The notes under the pieces are model-generated. The model was given only the letters and a program-made list of their open reading frames with translations. It ran no database searches and was not told the origin of the DNA. Below are positions 34,148 through 46,053 of a stretch of DNA of 64,000 nucleotides, piece by piece; position 1 is the first letter of the stretch; the number at the start of each line of letters is the position of its first letter. The stretch covers positions 156,105 through 220,104 of the forward strand of contig BJOX01000261.1 of assembly GCA_009731375.1 (NCBI GenBank), given 5' to 3'. A program made the position numbers and the translations under genes. The stretch comes from Paulinella micropora (Eukaryota > Cercozoa > Imbricatea > Euglyphida).

Positions 34148-34722
34148 TTACGCACGCTCTTTCGCACCCTGCGCCGCAGCTAGATGCAGCGGGTCTCCTG
34201 ACGACGTCTTTCCTGCTGGTAAGTCGCGGAAAAGCCTGATGCCCACTTGTTCCTTGCACGGCTGCCCTGCGGGCGGAGACAGCTGCGCAGCTACGTACAC
34301 TGTGCACAACAGGTCGCCGTTTTGGGCTGGCCCGAACTCCTGCAGTGTAGCACGAACGCCTGAATAGCGCGGCGACCGTAGCTCCTCCGGAAATGTGTAG
34401 CGGAGCGTCACGGCGCCGTCATGGCCCAACACACGTACAACACCCCACCCGTGTAGCTCGGTGGTACCAGAGCCAGCAGTTCTTGATGCAAGGGTCCTCC
34501 TATTTTCCGGACCTTGCGCATGAAGTGGCGCAAGCGCTTGTATTGCAACACGTTCGCGGAGCCCTCTCGGCACCAGTCTCTGTGGCATTGCTTCCAGTCG
34601 TCTCGCTGGCACTGCCTGCTGCAGTATGTCGCAAAACGGCACCGGCCGCACTTGAGAAAGCGGGGCTGCTCCGCTTCTTGCTTGACACGACACCCAAAGC
34701 ACCTCACGGTGTGCGACGCCAT
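34148..34722 (-). pseudogene. MYND-type zinc-finger protein with one frameshift
   Basis: The first frame (34722-34408) begins with a complete MYND finger: CFGC...CGRC...YCSRQCQRDDWKQCHRDWC, all eight metal ligands in the right spacing. About 60 residues later the frame must change near 34420 to continue into a Gly/Pro-rich part ending at 34148 (YTFPEELRSPRYSGVRATL). MYND fingers bind Pro-rich peptides in protein complexes and occur in eukaryotic and some large-virus proteins. It shares strand and GC-rich composition with the helicase and nuclease cluster. The frameshift could be a sequencing error. Confidence 0.65.
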
Positions 34723-34759
34723 GTCTCCACCGCGTTTGTTTCGTGACTCGGCGGTTTTT

Positions 34760-35074
34760 GGTCAAAACACGCAAAACTTGTGCGGGCGACCCCCCACGCG
34801 AGGTAGAGAGAGTAGGGAAATAATCCTCTTCTCGTTGGGTAGGCCCGACTATACCACAGGTCCGCTGCCTTGTATGTAGTCTAATTGATGCATACTCGCT
34901 GTGGATAGAAGCCCGGTAGCCAACCCCAACATTACTTCTCGGAGAGAGTGAGGTAAGAGTATGTGTTTTAAGTTTGTGTTTTCTCATGTTTCACAAAATA
35001 GTAATTATAATAGATGGCGACTTTTGTAGGACCAGCAGTAACTTACATATTAATTTACTTTGTTCCAGGGGGAG
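34760..35074. other. Intergenic, no gene
   Basis: No ORF with recognisable content. The end is a polypurine-like stretch (CCAGGGGGAG) directly before the LTR candidate. Confidence 0.35.
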
Positions 35075-35282
35075 TGTTGGAACTATAATCTTAATTAATA
35101 GTTTAGGACCGGCCGTATCAGAGTAACGGTGTCGGTAGAGCCATTACTACTACTTACAATCCGGCCAGTCAAGTTACGCGGTGCGTCCTGTTCGCGCCTT
35201 TTCTTATTAAAGCTTTAGTACTACTATTTGAGTGTTGTAGCTATCATAGGTCATTATATGAGTTAATAATAGTGGTCTAACA
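35075..35282 (+). repeat. Candidate copia-type LTR, about 208 bp
   Basis: It begins TGTTGGAACTATAATC after a polypurine tract and ends GGTCTAACA, giving near-matching TGTTGGA/TCTAACA termini typical of copia-like LTRs. No internal coding region was found upstream and no target duplication was confirmed. Confidence 0.35.
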
Positions 35283-35578
35283 ATAACCCCCGTTAATTGG
35301 AGTAGAGAGGTAAATGTGAGCGGAAGTAATATGTGCGTCGTCGGCATTGACAGCCTGTTTTCCCTCACCCTCTGCTTCCTCTGCTTCATCTTCTTCCTCT
35401 TCTTCGGTTGAACTCTCCTCCCCATCGCCTTCCTGTGGCGGTCTGTTTTTGAGCAAAACAGGCAGTAACACAGTCAACTAAGGCTTGTGAATGTGTTATG
35501 GTACAAAAACATATCATAGCACTATCGCAAGCCTCAAGTTAGTTGACAAGAAAGCAACACCAAATTACAAGCAAACAC

Positions 35579-35873
35579 TTATGAACAGAAGGGGGCTAGG
35601 TACTCGTAATCTTCATCCTCGGGATCGCTCGGGATCAAGCCTTCCACTGGCATGATACTGAGAAAACACAGAGAAAGAAATGCACAGCAACAAAAAAAAA
35701 CGATGCATACAGAAAGCAAGCATACCCATCATCCGCATAGATCCCTCCAGCTTGGGCTTGGCCTCCTGAGCTTGCTCTGGTATGTCGTTCATGGGTTTTA
35801 CATCGCCTTCAATGCGATACTTTAAAATCTCAGAGGCAATCATCATGGAATCATCCACGTCTTCTGGTCCCAC
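35579..35873 (-). CDS. Small two-exon gene fragment with a 79-nt GT-AG intron (duplicated copy at 36843-37137)
   Basis: Exon 1 (35873-35726) starts MGPEDVDDSM. A GT donor at 35725 and an AG acceptor at 35647 define a 79-nt intron with a pyrimidine-rich end. Exon 2 (35646-35579) adds an acidic tail reading EGLIPSDPEDEDYEYLAPF and stops at TAA. A further upstream frame (36151-35843) with SRSYGRTKDKFWMEWD may belong to the same gene after a frame change. No family recognised. It sits close to piggyBac end-like sequence. Confidence 0.35.
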
Positions 35874-36311
35874 TCCATCCAGAACTTGTCTTTTGTGCGA
35901 CCATATGATCGTGAAACAGTGCCCTCAATTTCCCAAGTCTTCCAGTCATCTGGACTCATGATCATAGTATTTTTGCTTGGAAAAAGCCTCACCAAATTCC
36001 CTGACTGGAAGACGCACACGGACTGAGAGAAGCTCTGAGTGCGCAGACATGATGTTGAAAAAAAATATAAAAGGCAATTTTCACGTAAAAATGGTATCGA
36101 AGATTCGTCACGGTCGGAAAAAAAGTGGTTGGTGTCTGTTTTCAGTTTCATATTTAAGTCACTTCCAGCTAAGCTATGACATCCCGGTTTTCACAGATCG
36201 CTTCAGCAACACTTGATTTATTAATCTGTTGCGTAGTATAACAACTTACTGGCAATTGGTATTGATGTTTTTATTGAAGTTGAAAACTAGAGTCCACAAA
36301 TGTGGATTGTA

Positions 36312-36349
36312 TGCACAAATGTGGATTTTGCCAGAGTAAGGGTTAAGGT
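36312..36349 (+). repeat. piggyBac-like 3' end sequence upstream of the transposase (copy at 37576-37613)
   Basis: ACAAATGTGGATTTTGCC followed by AGAGTAAGGGTTAA ends in the same GAGTAAGGG-TTAA as the 3' terminus at 39861, in the same orientation, and has the same CCACAAATRTGGAT subterminal motif. It may be the end of another, mostly deleted copy. Confidence 0.45.
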
Positions 36350-36767
36350 CATGGTTCCGTGGCATTTCTGTCCTTTAATCGCCTATACGATTCCAACTTG
36401 AGAAGGAAAAGAAGCCATCAATCTCGAGTCTTCAAGTAAATTTACATTAGTAGTAAGTCAGAGGATTGCCGAACCGTAGGCTCGAAAAGAAGCCATCAAT
36501 CTCGAGTCTTTAAATTTACATTAGTAGTAAGTCAGAGGATTGCCGAACCGTAGGCTCGACAGCCCACATTTGTGAGTGATGATGAAAAGGAGGGAAAGGG
36601 AAGCTCCAGTGATGAGGAGGAGGCAGTGGCAGTGGCTGAAGGTAAGGCAGGTGATGGCTTGACTGCTAGTGAGTTCAAAAACGCACAGGAATGGACTCTG
36701 AGGTAGGTGTTGCTCCTCCTCGTCCTGTGCCAGCCTTTGAAGGACAATGAAGAGCTTCTATTGGTGT

Positions 36768-36777
36768 NNNNNNNNNN
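36768..36777. other. 10-N assembly gap between identical 1,254-bp segments
   Basis: See the flanking duplication. Removing one copy leaves a continuous path into the piggyBac gene. Confidence 0.85.
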
Positions 36778-38031
36778 TCATAGCACTATCGCAAGCCTCA
36801 AGTTAGTTGACAAGAAAGCAACACCAAATTACAAGCAAACACTTATGAACAGAAGGGGGCTAGGTACTCGTAATCTTCATCCTCGGGATCGCTCGGGATC
36901 AAGCCTTCCACTGGCATGATACTGAGAAAACACAGAGAAAGAAATGCACAGCAACAAAAAAAAACGATGCATACAGAAAGCAAGCATACCCATCATCCGC
37001 ATAGATCCCTCCAGCTTGGGCTTGGCCTCCTGAGCTTGCTCTGGTATGTCGTTCATGGGTTTTACATCGCCTTCAATGCGATACTTTAAAATCTCAGAGG
37101 CAATCATCATGGAATCATCCACGTCTTCTGGTCCCACTCCATCCAGAACTTGTCTTTTGTGCGACCATATGATCGTGAAACAGTGCCCTCAATTTCCCAA
37201 GTCTTCCAGTCATCTGGACTCATGATCATAGTATTTTTGCTTGGAAAAAGCCTCACCAAATTCCCTGACTGGAAGACGCACACGGACTGAGAGAAGCTCT
37301 GAGTGCGCAGACATGATGTTGAAAAAAAATATAAAAGGCAATTTTCACGTAAAAATGGTATCGAAGATTCGTCACGGTCGGAAAAAAAGTGGTTGGTGTC
37401 TGTTTTCAGTTTCATATTTAAGTCACTTCCAGCTAAGCTATGACATCCCGGTTTTCACAGATCGCTTCAGCAACACTTGATTTATTAATCTGTTGCGTAG
37501 TATAACAACTTACTGGCAATTGGTATTGATGTTTTTATTGAAGTTGAAAACTAGAGTCCACAAATGTGGATTGTATGCACAAATGTGGATTTTGCCAGAG
37601 TAAGGGTTAAGGTCATGGTTCCGTGGCATTTCTGTCCTTTAATCGCCTATACGATTCCAACTTGAGAAGGAAAAGAAGCCATCAATCTCGAGTCTTCAAG
37701 TAAATTTACATTAGTAGTAAGTCAGAGGATTGCCGAACCGTAGGCTCGAAAAGAAGCCATCAATCTCGAGTCTTTAAATTTACATTAGTAGTAAGTCAGA
37801 GGATTGCCGAACCGTAGGCTCGACAGCCCACATTTGTGAGTGATGATGAAAAGGAGGGAAAGGGAAGCTCCAGTGATGAGGAGGAGGCAGTGGCAGTGGC
37901 TGAAGGTAAGGCAGGTGATGGCTTGACTGCTAGTGAGTTCAAAAACGCACAGGAATGGACTCTGAGGTAGGTGTTGCTCCTCCTCGTCCTGTGCCAGCCT
38001 TTGAAGGACAATGAAGAGCTTCTATTGGTGT
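36778..38031. repeat. 1,254-bp segment, second copy of the direct duplication
   Basis: Identical by eye to 35514-36767 and contiguous with the piggyBac coding region. Confidence 0.85.
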
Positions 38032-39627
38032 GCGTTCGCCCGACCTCCTAAGCATGCTCGATATTTTCTTGCTACTGTTGGCTATGTCGTTCTGGCAGAC
38101 TGTGGCTAAAAACACCAACAGGTATGCTACCTGGAAGCGAAATCTCAGTGCCTCAGAGCGTCAGCGGCCTTGGATACCTGTGACGCTTTCGGACATATTT
38201 TCTTTTTTAGCTATCATTATATACATGGGTGTCATGGGTCTACCTGCAGAGGCAGATTATTGGGTGGGAACCATTTCTTCACTCTGGCAGTGGCCAGACC
38301 TTTCCAGCGTCATGAGGTTCAAAAGATTTGAAGACATCAAACGATATTTTCATATATCAGACCCTCGTTTAGCAGCTCCACGTGGCTCCCCTCTGTACGA
38401 TAAACTGTTCAATGTTCGTCTCTCATAGAGGTTATGCAGGAAAATTTTCCCAAGGTGTTCAACGGGAATTGGGGCAATGGGTGTCTATTGATGAGGGAAT
38501 GATTCCATTTAAAGGTCGTAGCTACCTGCGGCAGTACTTACCAATGAAGCCTATCAAATGGGGTTTCAAGCTGTTCGCTCTGTGTTGCGCAGTTTTTGGC
38601 TACTTTTACTCTTTTATTGTTTACGAAGGTGAGGGGACGGTGGAAGATGATACAGGTAATGGAATGACTTATGCGGTTGTAATGAAGCTTCTTGACCTTG
38701 CGGACATTGACAACAGCGGCAGAATCATCACACTTGACAGGTTTTACACAGGTCTTCAGTTGTTTTTTGACTGTGTACGGCTAAGGGGTATCAACTGCAT
38801 TGGGACAGTGGTAAAATCGAGATTGAGGGGTGCAAAAGATCTGCTAAACGAAGTCAAGACCAATAGTGACCGGGGAACCTCGGCGATGGCAACTTGGAGC
38901 AATCATGGCGTCGTATCATAGTGCATGCAGTGGGATGGAAAGACACGAAGATTGTTTATTTCTTGTCCACAATACTCAGTCAGGAGGAGCTATGGGTCAC
39001 GTGGAAAGGCGACTGCATGGTGGGGGTGGAGCAACAGAGGTGGTCAATTGTTTTGAAATTGCAAACACCTACACTGAGCGGATGGGTGGAGTGGATGTAC
39101 TACTGAGGTGATCAGTTGCGCCTGAGGTACGGAGTGGAGAAGGCAATTAAGTTCAACAAAGCCTGGTTCAAGTTATTTGCGGGTTTGTTGGATGTTACTG
39201 TAACTGACACTACCATTCTCTACAAGCAATATCATCTCCAGGCAACGCGTAAAATCATGCTCAAGGACCTAATTGATGGTCTTGTATCACATTCGGCACT
39301 GATGTATATGGAGGTGTTAGAAGTGCACAGAGGCACGCAATGTGGTATGCCATGGCCATGTAGTAAGCTCAGGCAGCGAGGCGAGTGAGGGAAAGCGTGA
39401 TCAGCGCAGTCAACAAGAATGCAGCCTACAATACATTCAAGTTGTCACGCGGCAGTGTGCCTCCACGTTTGCTCCACAATAGAATCCGCAAGCGTACGCG
39501 AGCTTATCAGGCTGTAGCCGCAAGTTGTAATTATTTTTTCTGCCGAACAGGCACTTGTTTTACGTGGCATACATTTCATCGCTGGGTGCCATCTGGCAGA
39601 TATAAGACTCGGAGGCAGCCACTCTGA
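37834..39627 (+). pseudogene. piggyBac family (DDE_Tnp_1_7) transposase, frameshifted
   Basis: An acidic Ser/Asp/Glu N-terminal stretch (about 37838-37900) is followed by PPRPVPAFEG and then, from 38030, a DDE domain spread over at least four frames. Recognisable parts are SFWQTVAKNTNRYA, SIDEGMIPFKGRSYLRQYLP (first catalytic Asp), WGFKLFALC, LDRFYTGLQLFFD (second Asp), DRGTSAMATW, NTYTERMGGVDVL (third Asp region) and QLRLRYGVEKAIKFNKAW. The end has Cys residues recalling the usual Cys-rich tail. The normal protein is about 550-600 aa and cuts and pastes DNA at TTAA. Frame changes near 37970, 38020, 38420, 38900 and 39110 make it inactive. Confidence 0.9.
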
Positions 39628-39763
39628 CCTCGGTTGTAAAGGTTTTATTAGTTAATTAATTTACTACTTGAAAAAACTGTTTTTTGACTCATGGCCCGGG
39701 TTAGCTTCAACTTTGAACTGGACTCATTTCGATAATATTTATTAATACAACTATTAAAATCCA

Positions 39764-39861
39764 CAAATATGGATTCAAAACTCGAAAAGTACAGCCGATC
39801 CACCGTCGTTTGTGGATCTTGATCCACAAATGCCACGGTGGAAGCCGGAGTAAGGGTTAAA
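39764..39861 (+). repeat. piggyBac 3' terminal region ending in GAGTAAGGG-TTAA
   Basis: Subterminal ATCCACAAATATGGAT and GGATCTTGATCCACAAATG repeats precede GCCGGAGTAAGGGTTAA. TTAA is the family's target. A matching 5' end (TTAACCCTTACTC) was not found. Confidence 0.6.
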
Positions 39862-41018
39862 CTGTGACCGTCCTGCTTTTTTTTTTTCAAAGTTTTTTAC
39901 AGTACCCGGTCGGATTGGCTTGAAAGTTTATGTTTTCTCTTTTTGTATCATCTCTCTTGATACCTGGCACGGGAGTCTTCCATCATGTTTTATTAATATC
40001 TATTCTGCTTCCCACTCAGCTCCGACTACAAGTGGTAAGTCACGTATCAAGTTCTATCATAGTAAAACAGTGCTTGCGTAAGATACAGTGACTCCGGGGC
40101 CGGCGACACATGATCCCTTGTGCCAGGGCGCTTTGCCCCCTTGTGGGAAGCCGACAGTAGTAGACGGTCGACCCCCACGCAGTAGACTGACGCGGGAGGC
40201 TCCTCAGGTGAAGGCGCTCAGTCTCCTCCGACTAACACAAAGGTGACATAAGGTAACGTGACCCGGCCTGTCCAAATAAACGGTCCAGCGCGAGAACTCG
40301 TGCCCCCGATCCTTGCTCTGTCCTGTCCTATGACATATACCGGTATATATATCATGTACTGTTCCGTGGTCCGGTTGGGACGGAGGCTCACCCATCGTGG
40401 CTAGTGAAATAGTAAGTACTTCAACTCAGTGCCAGAAAATGAATAGCTGTAATCTAAATAGGCTCCGTCAAACTTCGTAAATGAAAGTACTAATGTGGAA
40501 AAATTAACCATATGTAATTTCATTGCCCATAGGAGTTCATTAGTGTCAGGTTTACCAACAGCGTTTTGAAACGCCTTTGCCAGATGAAAATTCAGTTGGA
40601 TGTTTCTGATTGAAAAAGAGGGAGGATGGGAACCCTTAGGAGGGCCAGGGAGATAGAACTGTCACCGAAAGTGTTGCAAAGCCACGCGAAATGATTTTGT
40701 AAGTAATCATGAAAAAATCATTTATGCTTGAAATTGTGCGGTTATAAAGATCAAAAGACCTGAGGGAACGTTTGTGCTGGTAACAGTGACGACAATAAAG
40801 TGTGTTATACAGCTATGCATGTGTGTAGCGCGGTCATGCATGCGCCTTTATCCGTGTAGCATGGTAATGCGAATGTGTTTCAGCTATCTGGATATATATG
40901 TTTTTAAAGTCTGTGTATGTTTGTCAGTTAGTAAAGGCACGGTTTTCAGGCAGGAATATGCACATACTTTGTTTTTCTAAGTGGCGTAGGATGGTATTTG
41001 TGTGGCTTCTTTGTGCAG
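39862..41018. other. Unique region, no gene recognised
   Basis: About 1.15 kb of mixed composition. No supported ORF or RNA gene. Confidence 0.4.
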
Positions 41019-41091
41019 ATAGCGACAAAGCAGGACCTGACTTGACCATGCAAGCGCTAAAAGAGGTCGGAGTGGATGCGTATCCAATATG
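41019..41091 (+). CDS. Exon-like segment, unknown host gene
   Basis: Preceded by a pyrimidine-rich tract and GTGCAG and followed by GTGAAA, it reads SDKAGPDLTMQALKEVGVDA. Weak support by composition and splice-like borders only. Confidence 0.2.
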
Positions 41092-41140
41092 GTGAAAAGT
41101 TGTACCAAACTTCGTTCGAGTCGTTGAGGGGAGAGGAGGC

Positions 41141-41931
<791 letters not shown>

Positions 41932-42201
41932 TAGTGCTTCTCTGTCAATGGCTGATGCATTTCTGCACATGCGCCTCCATCGTCTCACCCGTGAGGGGAG
42001 TACGAAGAATTGACGATAAGCTCTAATGACACCCCCGCAAGGGCAGTTCCAACACTTCCAGACGGGCCGGTATGTTCAATGAAAATACTGGTCCAGAAAT
42101 AGACCGGTATGTTCAATGAAAATACTGGTGGCACCGACGGGAATCGAACTGGCGACAGGGCCCAGATGGTAGAACTTGACCACTGGGCTATCACGGTGTC
42201 C
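41932..42201 (-). mobile_element. tRNA-derived SINE, copy 1 (full length)
   Basis: The family runs, on its own strand, from a tRNA-like head to an (ATT)n tail, about 270 bp. The head has an A box, TAGCCCAGTGGTCA, and a B box, AGTTCGATTCC, and closes with CGGTGCCACCA, i.e. acceptor strand, discriminator A and CCA. The body has one or two copies of a 33-bp unit (CCAGTATTTTCATTGAACAT...), a middle with CTTGCGGGGGTGTCATTAGAG, and a tail module ending GCATCAGCCATTGACAGAG AAGCACT. This copy has two 33-bp units. Confidence 0.85.
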
Positions 42202-42227
42202 AAAATAATAATAATAATAATAATAAT

Positions 42228-42707
42228 AATATTGTATTGATCTGTCATGGCCGAGCCCAGGGGCCATGCGCCTCCATCCCTCGACCCAACAGTCACAACA
42301 GTGAATGTTGGGGAGGGAAGAGTGACTCTGACCATCCCTGAATAGCTACCCGCTCGGCGTGTCGGATACCTTGCAGGGAATCAACTGCAAATGATTGATG
42401 TTCCCTATGAGAGAGTTCCACAAGATTGGGTATAAGTCGAATGGAGGTACTCAAGGGGTGTAGCAGACATTTCATGCGGTCTGCCAGCGCATGAGGACGT
42501 TTTGTGGTAAGTGTCTGGGACGCCTAGAAACCCGTCACCACCCCTGGATCGCGGAATGTATATACCCCTTTGACACCTCGTGGTGTATGTCTTACAAAAA
42601 CAACACAACGACATAGCCTCGGAACCAACACAATGACATAGCCTCGGAACCAGTGGGGAGAGGCCCAACCACCTCTTCCCGTGGGGTGCCATACTGTGCA
42701 TCCCTCC

Positions 42708-42712
<5 letters not shown>
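42228..42712 (-). mobile_element. Related short interspersed element, family 2
   Basis: About 485 bp bounded by AAT arrays. On the minus strand a GGTTCCGAGGCTATGTC unit occurs twice near the 5' side, and the 3' end carries GATGGAGGCGCATGGCCCC...CTCGGCCATGACAGATCA before (ATT)n. That 3' end resembles the SINE tail. Confidence 0.5.
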
Positions 42713-42713
<1 letters not shown>

Positions 42714-42765
<52 letters not shown>

Positions 42766-42779
42766 TAATAATAATAATG

Positions 42780-42868
<89 letters not shown>
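42714..42868. repeat. AAT trinucleotide array
   Basis: (AAT)n with rare AAC and GAT units; poly-Asn/Ile/Leu frames here are artefacts. Confidence 0.95.
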
Positions 42869-42869
42869 T

Positions 42870-43136
42870 AGTGCTTCTCTGTCAATGGCTGATGCATTTC
42901 TGCACATGCGCCTCCATCGTCTCACCCGTGAGGGGAGTACGAAGAATTGACGATAAGCTCTAATGACACCCCCGCAAGGGCAGTTCCAACACTTCCAGAC
43001 GGGCCGGTATGTTCAATGAAAATACTGGTCCAGACGGATCGGTATGTTCAATGAAAATACTGGTGGCACCGACGGGAATCGAACTGGCGACAGGGCCCAG
43101 ATGGTAGAACTTGACCACTGGGCTATCACGGTGTCC
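42870..43136 (-). mobile_element. tRNA-derived SINE, copy 2 (full length)
   Basis: Complete from the AAGCACT tail end to the GGACACCGTGATAGCCCAG head, with two 33-bp units. Confidence 0.85.
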
Positions 43137-43321
43137 ACAATAATAAATAATAATAATAATAATAATAAATAATAATAATAAATATTAATAATAAATATTA
43201 ATGATAATAACCACCACCACAGTAACAACAATACTAACGCCAACATTAACAAGTACAACAACAAACAACAACATCAGTATCAGCAACAAAAACGACCACA
43301 ACAGAGAGAGAGAGAGAGAGA

Positions 43322-44071
43322 TAACTAAGCTAATAAACTACTTCCACTCTAATAACCTAGTACCCAACCCAACAAAAACAACATACACAATTTTCCATAA
43401 AACAAAACAAAATATCACAATAACAATAAAAAACCACACCCTCGAGCAATGCCAACATGCAAAACTCCTGGGCATAACACTACAACATAACCTTAAATAT
43501 GACCAACATATCAACAACATGATCCGTAAACTCCAACCCACAATCAACTCATTATTATATGCTAAAAAAATATCTAAACACAAAAACAATGAAACAACTA
43601 TACTACATATACCCACACCTCATACAAAACATCTCCATCTGGGGTCGCATGACAACAAAAAGAAATATATACAACCACTCATAAAAATACACACAAAAAT
43701 AATCAGAATAATTGCAAAAACACACTACCGCGCACATACCAAACCAATCCTAAATCAACTCAAACTGCTCGACATCACCCACCTATATACCCTCCGTGTA
43801 TGCATAGAAAATCACCCATTCATTTACCCTAAAACACCTCAACAGACCACTCCACAATAACACCTTTACACCAATCAATACCATACATTCATACAGAACC
43901 CGATACTCAACAAAAGGCAGCCTCTTTGTTAACCACAAAGACCCATATCTCACCAAGATCTTTGCAGATCAATGGAAATCAATCCCAAAACATATAACAG
44001 ATGAAACAAAAATAAAGCCATTCAAAAAAGCACTAATGGCATATCTACTAAAACACCAGCAAACATCATAA
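43322..44071 (+). mobile_element. 5'-truncated LINE: 3' end of a non-LTR reverse transcriptase ORF
   Basis: The frame to 43860 continues in another frame to a stop at 44069-44071. Features of the region after the RT core in non-LTR elements: LVPNPTKTTYTIFHK, AKLLGITLQHNLKYDQHINN, then KKYIQPLIKIHTKIIRIIAK and PILNQLKLLDITHLYTLRV, ending in a Lys-rich helix (FKKALMAYLLKHQQ). Catalytic motifs are missing because the 5' part is lost at a GA repeat. There is at least one frameshift near 43860. The coding strand is strikingly poor in G. Confidence 0.75.
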
Positions 44072-44094
44072 TATATATAACATATGCACACGCG

Positions 44095-44247
44095 AAAAAA
44101 AAAAAAGAGGGGGGGGGGGGGGGGGGGGNNNNNNNNNNNNNNNNNNNNNNNNNNNNNNNNNNNNNNNNNNNNNNNNNNNNNNNNNNNNNNNNNNNNNNNN
44201 NNNNNNNNNNNNNNNNNNNNAAAAAAAAAGGGGGGGGGGGGGGGGGG
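44095..44247. other. A/G runs around a 92-N gap
   Basis: A run then G run (44095-44128), N (44129-44220), and again A run then G run (44221-44247). The same A-to-G pattern on both sides suggests one G tract or a duplicated contig end. Confidence 0.85.
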
Positions 44248-44535
44248 TGAGGGGGCGCCACACATAAACGACTACACCTTTACAATAGCATATATGCATA
44301 ACATAACATAATAATATCACCGCGCAATATATCTAAACAGAAATATTAATATTAATAACTATAATATAATATTAATACTGAGAGGCTGAATACTAATTTA
44401 ATTTCTTCCTTAATACGCTCAACTGAATAACTAGGTTTCCACCTTAGATAAAGGTAACTTACTAGCTATACTTTTCACGTGGACGTTCCCTGAGTCCAAT
44501 TGTAAAATTGTTCTCTCAACAAAAGCGAAGAAGAA

Positions 44536-44555
44536 GAAGAAGAGAGCGAGTGAGT

Positions 44556-44642
<87 letters not shown>

Positions 44643-44765
44643 AGGGGGGGGGGGGGGGAGAGAGAGNNNNNNNNNNGAAGGAGAAGGAGGAAGAGAAGAA
44701 GTAGAAGGAGGAGGAGGAGAGAGGAGGAGGAGGAGGAGGAGGAGGATGGGGAGGAAGGTCAGAGA
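44536..44765. repeat. GA, poly-G and GAG repeats with a 10-N gap
   Basis: (GA)n, G-rich tract, N at 44667-44676, then GAAG and GGA units. Confidence 0.9.
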
Positions 44766-45145
44766 GGGTCAGTACTGAACCCACCCCGATGACACTTTCA
44801 TTGTTTTCCATCTATCTAAATAGAGGTACTGCGTGCCAGCGGCGCTCGGCGGGAGTGTAATGCAAGGCCACTTTGGAAAGGGCACAGCAAATTGTGTTAT
44901 TCTCTCCAGGCTCAAAAATTTGCATAGTCAAGGTTTAACCATAGGGTTAAAAAAACCAGAGATTAAGCTGGTTAGAACAGATACTACATTTCGATCATAG
45001 CTAGAGGCTACGAGAATGATGACATACGAAGTGTCGCAGTTTCACAAAGAGGACAACAACGCGGAAACAACAACGAGAATGATAGTTAATGATGACATAC
45101 GAAGGGGCGGCAGTTTGGATATAGGTAAATATCACAATAGTGCAG

Positions 45146-45318
45146 AGAACTTCGGAAACGGCTTTTGGGTGCCACCGTTTACCGCATAGCTTTGACAAGT
45201 GTGTTACAGAAGGGATACGAAGGCCAGGAGATTTTCCTCAAGGAAGGATGGCTTCTTTTCGCCTCGAAGGCTATGCATGTCGACAACCACAAATACACAG
45301 CACCGAATTCGTTGTGCG
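45146..45318 (+). CDS. Exon-like segment A, unknown host gene
   Basis: After TGCAG, an open frame reads ELRKRLLGATVYRIALTSVL, then GYEGQEIFLKEGWLLFASKA, up to a GTGACA donor. The residues look like a globular protein. Splicing here would leave phase 0, matching the next segment. No family recognised. Confidence 0.35.
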
Positions 45319-45517
45319 TGACATGGGCAATATTTCCTTCTGCCTGCCCTGTGCGTTTTCCCAAGTTTCCCAGGTTTCTGAAGTTGTGCCACATCATCTC
45401 TGTCTGAAAAGCTGTGCTTGAAATTTTGGTTGACAACTGCTTATTTCTCGATCGTTAGCCTTCGTTGTTTGATCATCGCTTTCTGTTCATAGCTATTCTT
45501 ATTCTCATTTCTGTCAG

Positions 45518-45659
45518 GTTGATGAGCAGGGCTGCAGTAGTCGCTTTCTTGGTTCGATTTGTGCCGATCTACAGCAGATTTTCTCCGAAGCCCGTCTTGC
45601 AGCTGACCTCTTCTGTCGAACGAGGCTAGGAGAAGCGCTTGAGCTGGCTTTTCTTAGAG
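45518..45659 (+). CDS. Exon-like segment B, unknown host gene
   Basis: Preceded by a long pyrimidine tract and CTGTCAG, phase 0, reading VDEQGCSSRFLGSICADLQQ then RTRLGEALELAFLR before GTTTTC. Phase-compatible with segment A across a 199-nt intron. Confidence 0.35.
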
Positions 45660-46053
45660 GTTTTCTCGAAAGAATCAAATTCGTGTGTAGTAGTTATTAT
45701 CCCTGAGCTGTACTTGCAAATTTGTTGAAACGAGGTCTTTCATACTCAAAGCTTTTATTTCATTATTGAAATTTCAAGCAGTTATGAAAAAGCCGGGGTG
45801 GGGGGGTGGGGGGAGAGAAAAATGTCATCTGAGTTTCTTATGACGAATATGTTCTTGGACGATGCCGAATTCTTCCTAGAAACTTCTGCTATAACTTGGC
45901 TATGAGCTGCTTACATACTTTAGTTTTACATACTTTGCAAGCGTTACATGACATACTTTACATATATTGAATTACATTACCTCATGTTACATTACCTTAT
46001 AAGATCTCTTATATTGAATTACCTTACATTATATTCACTTGCATCATATTCAA
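45660..46053. other. No gene recognised
   Basis: AT-rich intron-like sequence with a short G tract near 45795. Confidence 0.4.

Larger units (their letters stand above)
35514..36767. repeat. 1,254-bp segment, first copy of a direct duplication
   Basis: Essentially identical to 36778-38031 (offset 1,264). The two are separated by exactly ten N. Most likely a false duplication from unmerged overlapping contigs. Confidence 0.85.

Noticed and set aside
35514-38031. A genuine 1.25-kb tandem duplication of a gene pair
   Set aside because: The copies are identical and separated by exactly ten N, so an assembly artefact is far more likely.
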